DNA from: Seminavis robusta
Taxonomy: Eukaryota; Bacillariophyta; Bacillariophyceae; Naviculales; Naviculaceae
DNA: 63,707 nucleotides
NCBI GenBank assembly: GCA_903772945.1
Contig: CAICTM010000380.1
Coordinates: 8,048 to 71,754 of the forward strand
Reading direction: 5' to 3'
Under the pieces are notes generated by a model, which was not told where the DNA came from, did not search any database, and saw only the letters and a program-made list of their open reading frames with translations. Of this stretch, positions 42,723 to 53,436 are shown piece by piece. The position numbers were made by a program, and so were the translations under genes. Numbering within the stretch: position 1 is the first letter of the stretch; each line of letters begins with the position of its first letter.

Positions 42723-43505
42723 CCATACGCAACAATGACACCACAGCTGGTTGTCCTTGAGACAGACTCCGTTGGGTGCCTCCCTTTTGATCCATTGGTG
42801 CTTCGCATACTCCTGTACCAACTCGGACGCTGAATCGCTACCCTTCCGGCGTCCCTTCGAATGAGTACCACCCTCGGAATACATCTCTCGAAAGTGTCCT
42901 CCTGGGTTCCAAGCTTCAGTCATCATCTGCTGGATCTGTTCGTAGCGGTCTCCACCCTCGTGGTATCGTTCGTAGAGATCTCCACCCTTTTGATATCGTT
43001 CGTAGAGGTCTCCACCCGCGTGATATCGTTCGTAGAGGTCTCCACCCTCCTGATGTCGCTGCTGGGTCTGTTCGTAGAGGTCTCCACCCTTTTGATATCG
43101 CTTCCAGATTTCACCACCCTCGGCATGCATCACTCGGAGGGCCCCACCGGGTTTCCAAGCCTCAACAGTCCATGCTAGCAAATACTCATGCTGTACCGGT
43201 AGCCCCAAATCTTGCTCCAAAATGTCTGGACTTACTTCTCCATGTTGCTGCAAAAGACGTGCGTACCGCCGGTTCTCCAAGGCCTTTTCATAAACCGGAA
43301 CGAAGACCGTCAATCCCCTACCTAACACCCGTGTTACAAGAATGGTGTTGCAGCGATAGCTGCTGTCGTCCCAACGTAGGTGCATGTCGGTGAACGCTGG
43401 GCCAAAGTAAAAAGGATGGCAAGTAGTGTTGAATTCCCCGTTGTCTGACTTGTAGTCGACAGTGTCTTTGACAAACGACAACATGTCTGCTGCTGCTTTC
43501 AGCAA
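42717..43505 (-). CDS. Protein with GGDLYERY decapeptide repeat and truncated zinc finger
   Basis: 262 residues. Residues ~1-100 (for example FYFGPAFTDMHLRWDDSSYR and LGRGLTVFVPVYEKALENRR) look globular, but I do not recognise them. Around residues 135-190 lies a tandem 10-residue repeat: GGDLYERYHA, GGDLYERYQK, GGDLYERYHE, GGDRYEQIQQ. It is encoded by a 30-base minisatellite. The end NGVCLKDNQLWCHCC looks like the start of a C2H2 or BED-like zinc finger that is cut off by the stop. The matching histidine half lies downstream in another frame (42361-42722). The repeat may serve as a spacer or binding array. Function unknown. Confidence 0.55.
   Translation of the reverse strand: MLKAAADMLSFVKDTVDYKSDNGEFNTTCHPFYFGPAFTDMHLRWDDSSYRCNTILVTRVLGRGLTVFVPVYEKALENRRYARLLQQHGEVSPDILEQDLGLPVQHEYLLAWTVEAWKPGGALRVMHAEGGEIWKRYQKGGDLYEQTQQRHQEGGDLYERYHAGGDLYERYQKGGDLYERYHEGGDRYEQIQQMMTEAWNPGGHFREMYSEGGTHSKGRRKGSDSASELVQEYAKHQWIKREAPNGVCLKDNQLWCHCCVWH
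42953..43085. repeat. 30-base coding minisatellite
   Basis: About four copies of a 30-base unit containing GTAGAGGTCTCCACCC and GATATCGTTC on the plus strand. On the minus strand it encodes the GGDLYERY decapeptide array. Copies differ at few bases, which suggests recent expansion. Confidence 0.85.
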
Positions 43506-43806
43506 ACAGGGAATTTTGGTAGTCTAGTTTCGTACCGTCGAATAGTATATATTCTCAGTGTCATCTACTTATTTTTACTGCAGCTTGCCTCTTGATGACT
43601 CTCACGGCTCGGGATATTCGTGGTATTATTGGGGCGGGGCTGTACCACTCGATTTCGTTGCCGTTTCTTGATCTGGCCGTACGTGAACGTGGTTCTCTTC
43701 CTCAAATTTCTCGCGAGCTTCATGGTGTGGCCGCAGAACTCGGACAATCGAGGGACCTCGAAAACTTTTTAATATGTCTGGCAGCTAGCTAGTCAGGTTC
43801 GTAATG
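43506..43806. other. Spacer between repeat-protein and E1 genes
   Basis: About 300 bases with no supported gene. GCAGCTAGCTAGTC occurs near 43782, just downstream of the E1 stop. Short frames at 43565-43792 have no motif. Confidence 0.45.
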
Positions 43807-46800
43807 CTATTTTTGCTCAAGCTCCTCCTTGTGTAGCCGCACAAGAGGCAGTTCGTAGTCTTCGCCGTTGGTTGTGTCTTCAACGGTGACACGAAGCTCT
43901 AGCCTGGTGTCACTTGCTGGGGTGCCTCCTTCCTCGCTCAGCGCTGCGTTTGCCAAATCCCAAACTGATTGGCTCAGAATCGTCTCGTCCTCCCCATGCA
44001 GAAAGTTGGCATATATCAACAGTTCTCCCATAGTCACAGACGATATTTCAAAACCACTGTGGGTTCCACCAAGTGCCTTTCTCAGTTGCCTAATGAACCG
44101 CTTTAGCGTCATTCCGCCATCGCTGTTCGATGGATGCGTCTTTTCCTTGACGACAATGCTGTCCCAAACGGTGAACTTCGTTCCTCCCGGCCCAGGCACC
44201 TCCTCTGCAGGCAAAGGGACTGTAAAGGCCAAGAGTGGAATGGCAAGGTTGATAAATGCATTGCGATACTGGGTCAATGGAGCACCCTGAAGGAGTTTGA
44301 GCATTTCTAGGGTGGACAGAGCCGACACTACGGCAGTCGTTGTGATCATGGCAGGTATGATCTTGCCAGCAACTCGTCGCGTTTCCATTGCATCCACCGG
44401 GGGAATTCCATAACAGATCGCTCTCAGATTGCTGGCAGCGGTTACAAAGTCGACATGCCCATTGTCGTTATCATCCTTTTCAAAGTCGACCGAGTGGAGC
44501 GTGCTCTTCTCCCCTGAAGCAAACGGCTGTACTTTCCGCAAAATATTTTCTTCGGTCGTGGAGTCGTTGTCGTCGTTGTCTCTTTCTTTTCCGACGGCAT
44601 CCCGAAGGGCATTCTTAGCATCCTCGTCTGTAAATTGATTTGCATCATCATCATTATCATCATTGACACCGTAGAATGATTCGACCCGTAGTCGAGCCGC
44701 AGACTTGACAAAACTCAGCAGGTTTTCATTGGCTGCAAGTTTGCTAGCGTCGTCTGTTGACTCGTGGAAACGGATTGGAGTTGGCACTTTCCGCGTACCG
44801 CTCCAGAAACGTTCGTCGTCATCGTCCAGGCTATCCACTGGATGTTCATTCAATAGATCCTCGATTGCGTCATGGAACAACTGAGTTGCTAAATGAACGG
44901 CCCATCGTATGGCATTCTCTCGCACCTCGCCTCGAGATTGCGGCGATGTCGATGCGAACAACAAGTCCTGGGCGAGTTCAGTGGCAGCTTCGATGGCGGC
45001 CTCTTCTCCGCTGTCACGTATCAAAGATTCCGCGAAATGGCTTACACTATCGGACAGAGCTTTCTCGGAAAAATCGTTCGTTTGCTTTGGCCGACGGTTG
45101 TAGAGACCATCGAACAGGTCCCTTCCCCATTGAATTGTGTGCGCAATGGCGTAAGGAAAGTTCTTCAAAGTGCAAACTGGAATCTCGGATTCTGGTGGAT
45201 CTACACTAGAGCCGTACGATTCACTTTGGTGAGGCACCACGACTTGAACATTCCCCTTTGGGCCCAACGTCCCAGCGTCAACCATGGCCTTTTGGTGTAC
45301 TACACATTTTTGATCCATGAAAAGTCGCGCTTCCATGTTATCAAGCGCATTCAGAACCATGTCAGCATTTGAAGACCAAAACTCTTCCCCAAATGGACCA
45401 TCACTCTCTTCACCTACTTTGCTGGTGTGGGTGAAGATCTGTGTGGCAGGATTGAAGCGGAGGATTGCAGCTCGCGCAGCGACGCTCTTGAAGTCTCCAA
45501 TATTTGATTCTCGAAAGAGTAGCTGGCGACTCAAATTAGACTTTTCAATGGTATCCATATCTGTTAGCGAAATGCATCCATTCTTCCCTGTTGCGGCACC
45601 AATTGCCGCCAGGTTTTTCAACAACTCACAGCCTATTGCACCAGCACCGACAACGAAAAGCCGTGTTGACTTTACTTTCTCCTCCAACTTTCTACCAAGG
45701 ATGTAAGAAAGTCCAGATTTTGAAGAAGGGGTGCGGTTTGCGTCATTCTCCTCTGACAGGAGCTCGTCACAATCATAGAGAAGAATCTGCTGAACTGGAT
45801 TGTACAAGCCCGTGACGCTCTTCAAGACTTCCTGCGCACCAAGGGCCCCAAACATGGCCTGCAGGGGACCTAACTTGCCGGCACAAGTACCCAAAAAGTT
45901 TTGAACATGTTTGGTTTCCAACATCTGGGCACCTAGTGACTCTGTTGCCAGCTGTTGAAACTCCAGCACGTCCGTTAATGTGGGTAAGCTTTGGTGAGTG
46001 TCTGAAAAGGCAGACAGCGCTTGAAAACAAGACAAGACAGACTTCAGTCTTTTTACGTCTGAACTCTTATCAAAGTCACAAGGTGAGAAGAGGTTGCCCA
46101 GATAATATTGTCCGTCCTGCTTTTTCTTGTCCTTCGCCGCTGTTTCCTGCATTTTGACACACTCCCTAGCTTTTGCCGTGACTTCCTGCAATGGCGAGAA
46201 CGACAACTTCACGGGGATTTTGATACGCGAGAAGGACGCCGCCTTTGCATCAATCACTTTCTGGACTTCTTCCAAGTCATGCGATTTGTTTTCGTCAGTG
46301 TCACGGACTAGCTTGACAATGATTTGTTGTGGTGACAAGACCTTGACAACCGTGAATTGTTGAGGCACGATGCTTCCATCACTCATTTGAAACTGAACAA
46401 TGTCCCCACTTGAAACATCGTGACGCTCTGTCTCCATAGCTCTAACCAGAAGCTCCCCGCCTTGCACTTTGACAGTTTCCAAGGGAGTGACAAGCGGGGT
46501 TTCGCCGTCCATGTCATGGACGACAAAGTCGGGTCCAAAGTCACAAAAGACTCGACCATACACCCCTGCTGTTTCCACAGCTACAAAAGCGAGGTTTCGT
46601 TGTCGCGCAATTTCATTCAAGCGGACCTGGGTTTCATAAGATCGATCCATACACAAAAGCACTCCAGGACCATCATGAACGGCTTCTTCAGAGTCATTTG
46701 GTCTTTGGCTATGCGAAACCGAGACCGTAGGGTTTAGGCATCGAATATATCTCCCCAGAATGGACTCGTTTGATTCGTCAGTGCTTTGTTGTAGATCCAA

Positions 46801-47232
46801 TTCTTTTGATGCCGCCCGGCAGTATGCTTTGCCAAGATCATCCAGTGACTCATCATGGTATCCTTGATCATGTTCTGGATCGTTCGATGTCCATATTTCA
46901 ATGCCGCCAACTCCTGACAAGGCCAAGTTTTTGACACATTCATAGACGAGACCTGAAGTTGGTGGCCCATCAATGTAAACTGTGGAACTCCGCACCAAGT
47001 TTTGGGCTCTTGCCCCCAGAGTGTAGAATTGCCGACTGTATCTCTCGTCATCCTGATTGGAAGGCGTACTAGTATCTGTTTCATCTTCGCCTCCGCCACG
47101 AGGTATGCTTCTCCAGATCGGTATGGACGCTGAATGTTTTCTTGGGCTGAAAATTGAATAGCACTGTTGGAAGAGTTGGGATACGCATAGCAACGCAAAG
47201 AGCCAGGGAGTTGTTGAAGTCTTCAAGTTCAT
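43807..47232 (-). CDS. UBA1: Ubiquitin-activating enzyme E1 with signal peptide; candidate SELMA (periplastidal) E1
   Basis: 1141 residues from the ATG at 47232; the frame opens to another ATG at 47343, but that would bury the signal peptide. Residues ~9-26 (PWLFALLCVSQLFQQCYS) are a secretory signal. An Arg/Ser-rich stretch follows (PRKHSASIPIWRSIPRGGG), like a bipartite leader of secondary plastids. The body has the full E1 layout: inactive adenylation half (DDERYSRQFYTLG), active half with GAGAIGCELLKNLAAIG (~residues 525-545) and DMDTIEKSNLSRQLLFR, the catalytic cysteine in IPVCTLKNFPYAI (C~686), and a ubiquitin-fold domain at the C-terminus. Several acidic Asp/Asn inserts enlarge the catalytic-Cys domain. 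E1 forms a ubiquitin thioester and passes it to E2. Secretory targeting argues against the cytosolic housekeeping copy and for the symbiont-derived ERAD-like machinery around the diatom plastid. That location is inference. Confidence 0.88.
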   Translation of the reverse strand: MNLKTSTTPWLFALLCVSQLFQQCYSIFSPRKHSASIPIWRSIPRGGGEDETDTSTPSNQDDERYSRQFYTLGARAQNLVRSSTVYIDGPPTSGLVYECVKNLALSGVGGIEIWTSNDPEHDQGYHDESLDDLGKAYCRAASKELDLQQSTDESNESILGRYIRCLNPTVSVSHSQRPNDSEEAVHDGPGVLLCMDRSYETQVRLNEIARQRNLAFVAVETAGVYGRVFCDFGPDFVVHDMDGETPLVTPLETVKVQGGELLVRAMETERHDVSSGDIVQFQMSDGSIVPQQFTVVKVLSPQQIIVKLVRDTDENKSHDLEEVQKVIDAKAASFSRIKIPVKLSFSPLQEVTAKARECVKMQETAAKDKKKQDGQYYLGNLFSPCDFDKSSDVKRLKSVLSCFQALSAFSDTHQSLPTLTDVLEFQQLATESLGAQMLETKHVQNFLGTCAGKLGPLQAMFGALGAQEVLKSVTGLYNPVQQILLYDCDELLSEENDANRTPSSKSGLSYILGRKLEEKVKSTRLFVVGAGAIGCELLKNLAAIGAATGKNGCISLTDMDTIEKSNLSRQLLFRESNIGDFKSVAARAAILRFNPATQIFTHTSKVGEESDGPFGEEFWSSNADMVLNALDNMEARLFMDQKCVVHQKAMVDAGTLGPKGNVQVVVPHQSESYGSSVDPPESEIPVCTLKNFPYAIAHTIQWGRDLFDGLYNRRPKQTNDFSEKALSDSVSHFAESLIRDSGEEAAIEAATELAQDLLFASTSPQSRGEVRENAIRWAVHLATQLFHDAIEDLLNEHPVDSLDDDDERFWSGTRKVPTPIRFHESTDDASKLAANENLLSFVKSAARLRVESFYGVNDDNDDDANQFTDEDAKNALRDAVGKERDNDDNDSTTEENILRKVQPFASGEKSTLHSVDFEKDDNDNGHVDFVTAASNLRAICYGIPPVDAMETRRVAGKIIPAMITTTAVVSALSTLEMLKLLQGAPLTQYRNAFINLAIPLLAFTVPLPAEEVPGPGGTKFTVWDSIVVKEKTHPSNSDGGMTLKRFIRQLRKALGGTHSGFEISSVTMGELLIYANFLHGEDETILSQSVWDLANAALSEEGGTPASDTRLELRVTVEDTTNGEDYELPLVRLHKEELEQK

Positions 47233-48777
47233 GGTGGTGGCTTCAAGCAATTTGGAAAGCAAAAAATGAGACAGTCGAGGGGAAGTTTCCCTACTAGTAT
47301 GACATTCCAGGTGGAGGTGATTGGTTTCTGATGTTTTAGCCACCAGAGCTAAGAGATTTCGCTGTGAGCACGTCTGGTCCCAATTGGGTCCAATTACATG
47401 TATTGACGTCTAACTTGGCAAGCAAGCGAAGCTTATCATAGGTCTGCGCTACATGGTACTAGCTAGCTAGCTAGTACGGTATTGAAAGTCCCACATCTTG
47501 ATACACAGTCTAAACTCCAGGCGCAAGCTTGCCAAGAAGGGCAAGAAAGGAGTTCTGATATTATAAAAATAAAGACTTGAGACTGAATAATACGTACTGT
47601 AATAATTACAACTGCAACCTACGGCCTCTATCAATACTGACAATGCGACGTCCCCGCTTTCGGGCTACCTCCTCAATGGATTCATGGGTCATGAGGGCTT
47701 TGAAGGTTGCCCGAACAACATTGAACTGGCTTCAGTTTCCATGAACAGCCTTGGTGGTGCAGTTGGTAATGCCAAAGAACTTGAGGATTTCACAACAACT
47801 GAGTGGATTCCCTCGAAGCCTCTGTTGGTTGCCCGCAAAACTACTTTCTGAAACATATGTCCGCCTGATGCTGGAATCGATCGATATCAGACGGATGCCA
47901 TTGTTGGATTTAGCCTGGAATACTTCAGTGATTCAGCAGATATGACTGTCACTCATTAGAAATAGGTTGCCATTTGCACAGAATGTATAGAGACTGCCTA
48001 CCGGTATTGGCCAAGTCTTATCCTGAATCTGGACTGTGTATCTCCTGTCAAAAACACACATCAAGCAAATATACTTACGTAGATCGTTGCGAGACGAGAT
48101 AGATGAATCATCTACAAGTACCGGTACTTGAATGATTGATATTGGCAAGTATTAATAGTTTGTTTCTTTTGGTCTCGGACCTGAAGATTCAGCAAAGAGT
48201 GATTGCTTTGATGTGGGTGTAAGGCCCCAGCTGCTGGCTTTTACAGCGAGGGAAGTCGGCGTGTCAAGGGAACGTCTGCCTCGCACCTCGCAACTACATA
48301 ATCACCTTGAATTTCATTTTTGATCGTAGCTTAGTACTGGTTTCTACTGTAAATCCTATGATACGGAAAAGGTCCAAGAGAATCGAAGGCGGCCGCAGAA
48401 CAGCTCTGAATCGCACTCGGTTTGGGTCATCTCATCGAGTAGAAGCACCATTCAATTCACCACCAAAGAGTTGCTGCGCTGGGCCTGCCTCTGGTGATCG
48501 TAACATCACAAAGTCTTTCCGGTTTTGACCTTTTGTTGAGGTCCTCCGTTATTTTTCAGAAGAGGACAGACCATCGCTCGTCTTTGAGTCTTCTTGTTGT
48601 CCTTTGGAGATTGGAGCTGTAGCAGTATCAATTGCTTCGTAGTAGGGCCGGTGGACGTTGACGTGACCTAGCCAGTTAGAGCCGGTGCAACATTTCTACC
48701 CGAGGTTTGACCCCGAACGAAGAGTGATAGACTAGTAGTACCATAGTAGTGCCAATAGAAGAGCAATAACAAGACAG
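47233..48777. other. 1.5 kb divergent spacer with a ribosomal-protein relic
   Basis: Separates the divergent E1 and KIX-TAZ-bromodomain genes. A TAGCTAGCTAGCTAGTAC word is at about 47459-47476. The only coding trace is the uS5-like relic (47606-47835). From 48000 to 48777 I see only short frames and an ACCGGTAC word near 48119. Confidence 0.5.
47606..47835 (-). pseudogene. Relic of a mitochondrial-type ribosomal protein uS5 gene
   Basis: On the minus strand the C-terminal part of a uS5-like protein can be read: ILKFFGITNCTTKAVHGN, then an in-frame TGA (47732-47734), then SQFNVVRATFKALMTHESIE and EVARKRGRRIVS, ending in a TAA at 47606. The phrase NVVRATFKAL and the surrounding residues fit uS5. 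No start, N-terminal domain or convincing splice site is present upstream, so this looks like a truncated duplicate. It could instead be an exon of a functional gene whose stop is read around by splicing, but I see no suitable sites. Confidence 0.5.
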
Positions 48778-51700
48778 ATGCAGCACCTTCAGGAACAGCT
48801 GCAGGCTCAATACGGTCGACAGCAGCAGAACCAACAGCAAAACCATGGCGGCAATCAAGGGTTAATGGGCTTCCCTGGGATCGCATCAGCCTTGACCGAT
48901 CCGCAGCAAGCTGCGGCAATGCAGCAGGCTCAGTTTGGAGCACCCAACCAGAACCAACAGCAGTGGCAACAAGGTCTCGGTGATCAAGGCAACTCTCTGA
49001 ACAACAATGCCGCACTGGCCATGATGCAGCAGCAGCAACAACAGCAGCAACAGCAGTTCGGAGGAATGGGCGGAAACAACATGTTCAACTTCAACGGAGG
49101 AGGAGGAGGAGGCGGCGGCGGAGGAATGCAAGGCAATCAAGCTGCTGGAATGTCTTCCGCAGTTGACGCTAGTTCCGCAAGTAGCGCACAGCTGGCTGCC
49201 TTTGTAGGAATGGGTATAGGCGGAAACATGGGTGGAAATGTAGCTCAGAATATGGGTGGAAATGCCGCAGGAAAGAATGACATGATGGCCACTTCCAACA
49301 TACAAGTCTTCCTCCAGCAGCAACAAAACCAACAACAGAACCAGCAGATCCCAGGAATGGGAGGAAACAGTCTTCATGGAATGGGACTCAACCAACAACA
49401 GCAATCCATGATGGGAGGAGGTAACCAACAAGCTGGAATGGGGAATCCAAATGGTGGTAACGCCAGCGCACAAATGCTACTTCAGCAACAACTTGCCAAA
49501 CTACAAAGGCAATTCCAAGGGCAGCAGGACAACCACCAACCGCAAGGTGGAGGAATGGATGCAGCTTCGCATCGCGGGTCGGAGGCCGCCAGTAGTCTCC
49601 TACAAGGCCAGCAACAGCTACTCCAGCAAATGAGACAGAGAGGAAGCACCACGAGTCTACAGCAGATTCAGCAGCAGCGCGGTAGTGCCACTGGGGCTCA
49701 GTTACAGCAACACATGCAGCAACATCGAGGGAGTACCAATTCCACTATGCAACAGCAAATGGCTCAGCAGCAGAGACAAATGGCGCAAAGAGGAAGCAAT
49801 GCGAATTTGCTCGCGCAGCAGTCCCAAAGAGGGAGCTCGGCTAGTCTCCACCAGCAAATGTCCCAGCAAGGTAACTCAGCTGCTGCACAGCAATTGGGAC
49901 AACGCCAAAGTGCACTCGCGCGTCTGCAGCAGATGGCTGGAGGATCCTCTGCACAGCAGCAGAGCCAAGACAAACCCGGTGGGGGCGGACTTCACAGAGA
50001 CGCTTCCGGTGCTGGCCTACAGAGACATCCGTCACAGGCTCAAATGCATGGTAGTGGATCGACGGCCCAGTTGCAGCGGGATGTCTCCAAATCTCAACTA
50101 CAACGAGACACTTCTCATGCAAGTGTACACCAACGGAATGCCGGCATGCAAAACCAAGCAGGATCCAATGCCAACTGGATGGCACCAGTTGCGGGCGCTG
50201 GAAATGCACAGAGCAATCGCGGTGAGCTTGGAGGCATGCCGAACCAGTTTCCAAATCAGAATGCCAATGCCATGCAGCAGCGTCTCTCCCAGTCGTTTGG
50301 AATGGGAGGGAACAACACTAACATGTTCAATAACAATGGTAATATGAGCGAGCAGGAACTGTTGATGCAGCAGCTCCGACAGCAGCAGCAGAGTCAGCAA
50401 CAAAACCAACAGCAGGGTCAGCAGGACAACTTGCTCAACATGGGGGGAAGCGGTGCCCCCAATGGCGGCAATATGGCTCAAAATCTTGGAATGAACTTCC
50501 CAAATCTTCAGCAGAATCAGTCGCAAGGCGACGCGGCTGGAATTGGAGGCGGTCAAGGCATGTTGGGTAATCTCGGTAGCGGACCAACCGCTCGTGGAGG
50601 AGGTAATCAAGACAGTGCTAATGCGGCCTCTCAGAAGTCTTTCTTGGATGGAAACTTTGCTGGTGGTTGGCAGTCGAACGCGGATCTCCCTGATCGACGA
50701 CACATTATCTTTAGCATATTGGAAGTCATCAAGCAAATGAGACCCGATACGAACAAGATTTCTCAAAAGTGAGTTGCTCAGTATTGTCCAATTCAGTTTT
50801 TGCCTTGTCTCCCCTAAACGAATTCCTTTTTCACCCTGTGAAGGTTACCTCACATGGCCAAGAGCCTTGAGGAACATCTTTACCGTTCAGCACAGACGAA
50901 AGAAGAATATCTAGATTTGTCAACACTCAAGAAGAGACTACAAATGATAGCCCACGGCTTAGAGCTTCATAGATCCACCTCCAGCGGTGGCAGCGTGAGT
51001 TCGGGAATGCAGAACGATTCGATGTCTCAGCAACAAAATCAACAGAAGCAGCTTCTGCGACAAATGGCAGGAAACGGCATGGTTGGAGGAAACGCGGGAC
51101 CTAACCAAATGCGGCAAAATGCTGCCCAGCAGGGCAACATGATAGGCGGTGGCGGCGGAGACGATCAACTAGGCACCGGTCAAAACCAGGGCATAGGAGG
51201 GCTAGCGTCGTCAATTTTTCCTGGCGGCGACCCGATCTCTGGCGGTGGTAGTGGCGGCGGCGGCAGTAATGGTAACGGAGCAGGTGGCAACTCTGGGTTG
51301 GCGGGTGGGGATTCATCCAAGTATCAAGACCCCATTGCTCAGCAGAAGAAAAAAGTTATCAGACAGCAGCAGCAGCGCCTTTTGTTGCTGCGTCATGCCA
51401 GTAAATGCACAGCAGGTCCTACCTGCAAGACGAAGTTCTGTGCCCAAATGGTTACGTTGTGGAAGCATATGAAGAAATGCAGGGACAAGAATTGTTCGAC
51501 TTCGCACTGTCTGAGCAGTCGATGTGTTCTAAACCACTACCGAATTTGCAAAAGTCAAGGAAGAACTTCCAGCTGCGAGGTTTGTGGACCCGTCATGGAA
51601 CAAATTAAACGACAGGAGACGGGAGAAGACGCATCCGCCGTGGATCCCCTCACAAAGGATCAGGAGATGCCGGTGTTGGATGGTCTCGTTTCTTCCTCGT

Positions 51701-53034
51701 CGACCACGAGTATCAACCCCATTAACAGCAACGATGCCGGCAACAACAATCCTTCTCAACCACAATCAGAGGGCGACCAACAACAGCTGCAGCAGCTCCA
51801 TGTAGCTCAAATGAAATTGCAGAATCAGTTGCAAGTATTGAAACAATTGCAGCGACAACAAGAGCAATTGTTGCAACAACAAAGGCACCTTCAGGAACAA
51901 CAGAGCCACATCAAGGACCCTCACACGCAACAGGGGCAGCAGTTGCAGCAACAACAGGCACTATTGCAGCAACTTCAGCAGCGCTGCCAACAGCAACAGG
52001 TCTTGCTACAGCAGGAGCTTGCGCTTCAATCGAATGCGATCAACACAGCCAAGCAGAAGGCAAACGCAAACAACAACAACCAGGGCCCGACGCCAGGGGA
52101 AGATCCACTAAGCAATGCCGGTCTCGGTGGTCCTGTTCCGGGAGCTCCAACTTTGTCCGCGAGCAGTTCCAAGGATCTCTCCGGATCGAAGAGGGGTTCA
52201 GCCGCCCGTCGTTCGTCCAAAGGGAAAGGAATGCGAGGAGGCAAAGGGGAGAAAAACCATCGTCAGTCAGACAAAGACCTCTCGCTGGGCGGGAAACCTA
52301 GTTCCAAGCCACTTGATGACGATCTATCTGTTGCAGATCAGCAGCCAAAGAGGCGCCTGTCGTCATCAAGCAAGGGCGACGGCCCGTTGAGCCCCTCAAT
52401 GCCCGAACCGGCGAGGAAGATGATCAAGCTAGAACCCCAATTGAAAAACGAAGACGAAGAGAAGCCAAATCCTCCTAACGACGCCTTGAGTGGCGATTCA
52501 GATATTGGGGGACCATTAGAAGCCAAAAATGGTGGCATCAATGTGCACATCGAAGATCACGAAGCCAAGAAGCAGCTGGTTCTCGACACTCCCTTTGAAG
52601 GCGACGGTGGTGGAGGGTCCGCTTTGTCACGAGAATCAATTGAGAAGCGGTTGGAAGCGATCGAAAAGCCGACCGATATGTCGTCTGAAGATGTCACAAA
52701 AGAGTGTCTGCCACTGTTGCAAGACTTGATCGACGACCCATTCGGTTGGGTGTTTCGAGATCCTGTGGACCCGGTCGCATTGGGATTGCCAGATTACTTT
52801 GATGTTGTCAAGACACCGATGCATCTCGAGCTGGTGAAAACAAAGCTGGAAGACCAGGCGTACAGTGATTTGCAATCATTTCAGAAAGATTGTTGTTTGG
52901 TTTTTGAAAACTCCATCCTTTACAACGGGGAGAGCAGCGAAGTTGGCCAGCTTGCGTTAACTATGCTTTCAACATTTGCTAATAAGTTCGAAGCCAAGGT
53001 GAAGAGTATGCTACCACAATCAGCATCGGTGTAA
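48778..53034 (+). CDS. KIX-TAZ-bromodomain coactivator without HAT domain
   Basis: Exons 48778-50768 and 50844-53034 give 1393 residues. The first ~635 residues are Gln/Gly/Asn/Met-rich with long Gln runs, typical of transcription coactivators. A KIX-like domain (residues ~640-715) spans the intron: LPDRRHIIFSILEVIKQMRP and LEEHLYRSAQTKEEYL. A TAZ zinc finger follows at ~829-919: RLLLLRHASKCTAGPTCKTK, MVTLWKHMKKCRDKNC and CVLNHYRICKS show the HCCC ligands. A Gln-rich coiled-coil-like stretch and a Lys/Ser-rich stretch lie between. A bromodomain ends the protein (~1280-1388): DPVALGLPDYFDVVKTPMHL and FENSILYNG, with the acetyl-lysine Asn. KIX, TAZ and bromodomain are the CBP/p300 set, but the catalytic HAT, PHD and ZZ parts are absent. 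It probably bridges activators to acetylated chromatin in the nucleus. Confidence 0.88.
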
Positions 53035-53436
53035 GACGATTGCCTGGGTTTTCAAAATTTAATGAGCAACAGCGACACCTGATCGAAGCTCTGTACTAGT
53101 TACAGTTCTCAAACTTTAAAAAAATATAATAAACATACAAAAAGACACCGGAAGCTTCGTCAATTAGTTCGTCTCTGCTTTGGCGTCTGTTACATCTGGT
53201 ATCAACAACAAGCCTCTGTATGCATTAGTAGAAAATTAGCAACATTTGCTGGCAGGTGACTTCCGTACCGGTATTGAGCTCGTGCAATGAGGCGGTGTAC
53301 TGGTATACCGTAAGCTGCCGAGAAAAAGGGTTCCCGGCTAGGTTTTCGTCAGCACGCTCCTCAAAGCTGTCTTGACAACCTTCGAGACCACTCATTTTTT
53401 CCGTCTTCGTTCTTCATTATTTCTTGTCGAGCAACC
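53035..53436. other. Spacer between coactivator and Noc1 genes
   Basis: The 3' UTR of the coactivator (with an AAATATAATAAACATAC poly(A)-signal-like stretch near 53125) and the Noc1 promoter. ACCGGTATTG and TGGTATACCG words occur at 53268-53312. No gene is seen. Confidence 0.5.

Noticed and set aside
42536..42871. Third frame (111 codons) through the broken zinc-finger gene
   Set aside because: It has neither the Cys nor the His half of the finger and looks like a shadow of the other two frames.
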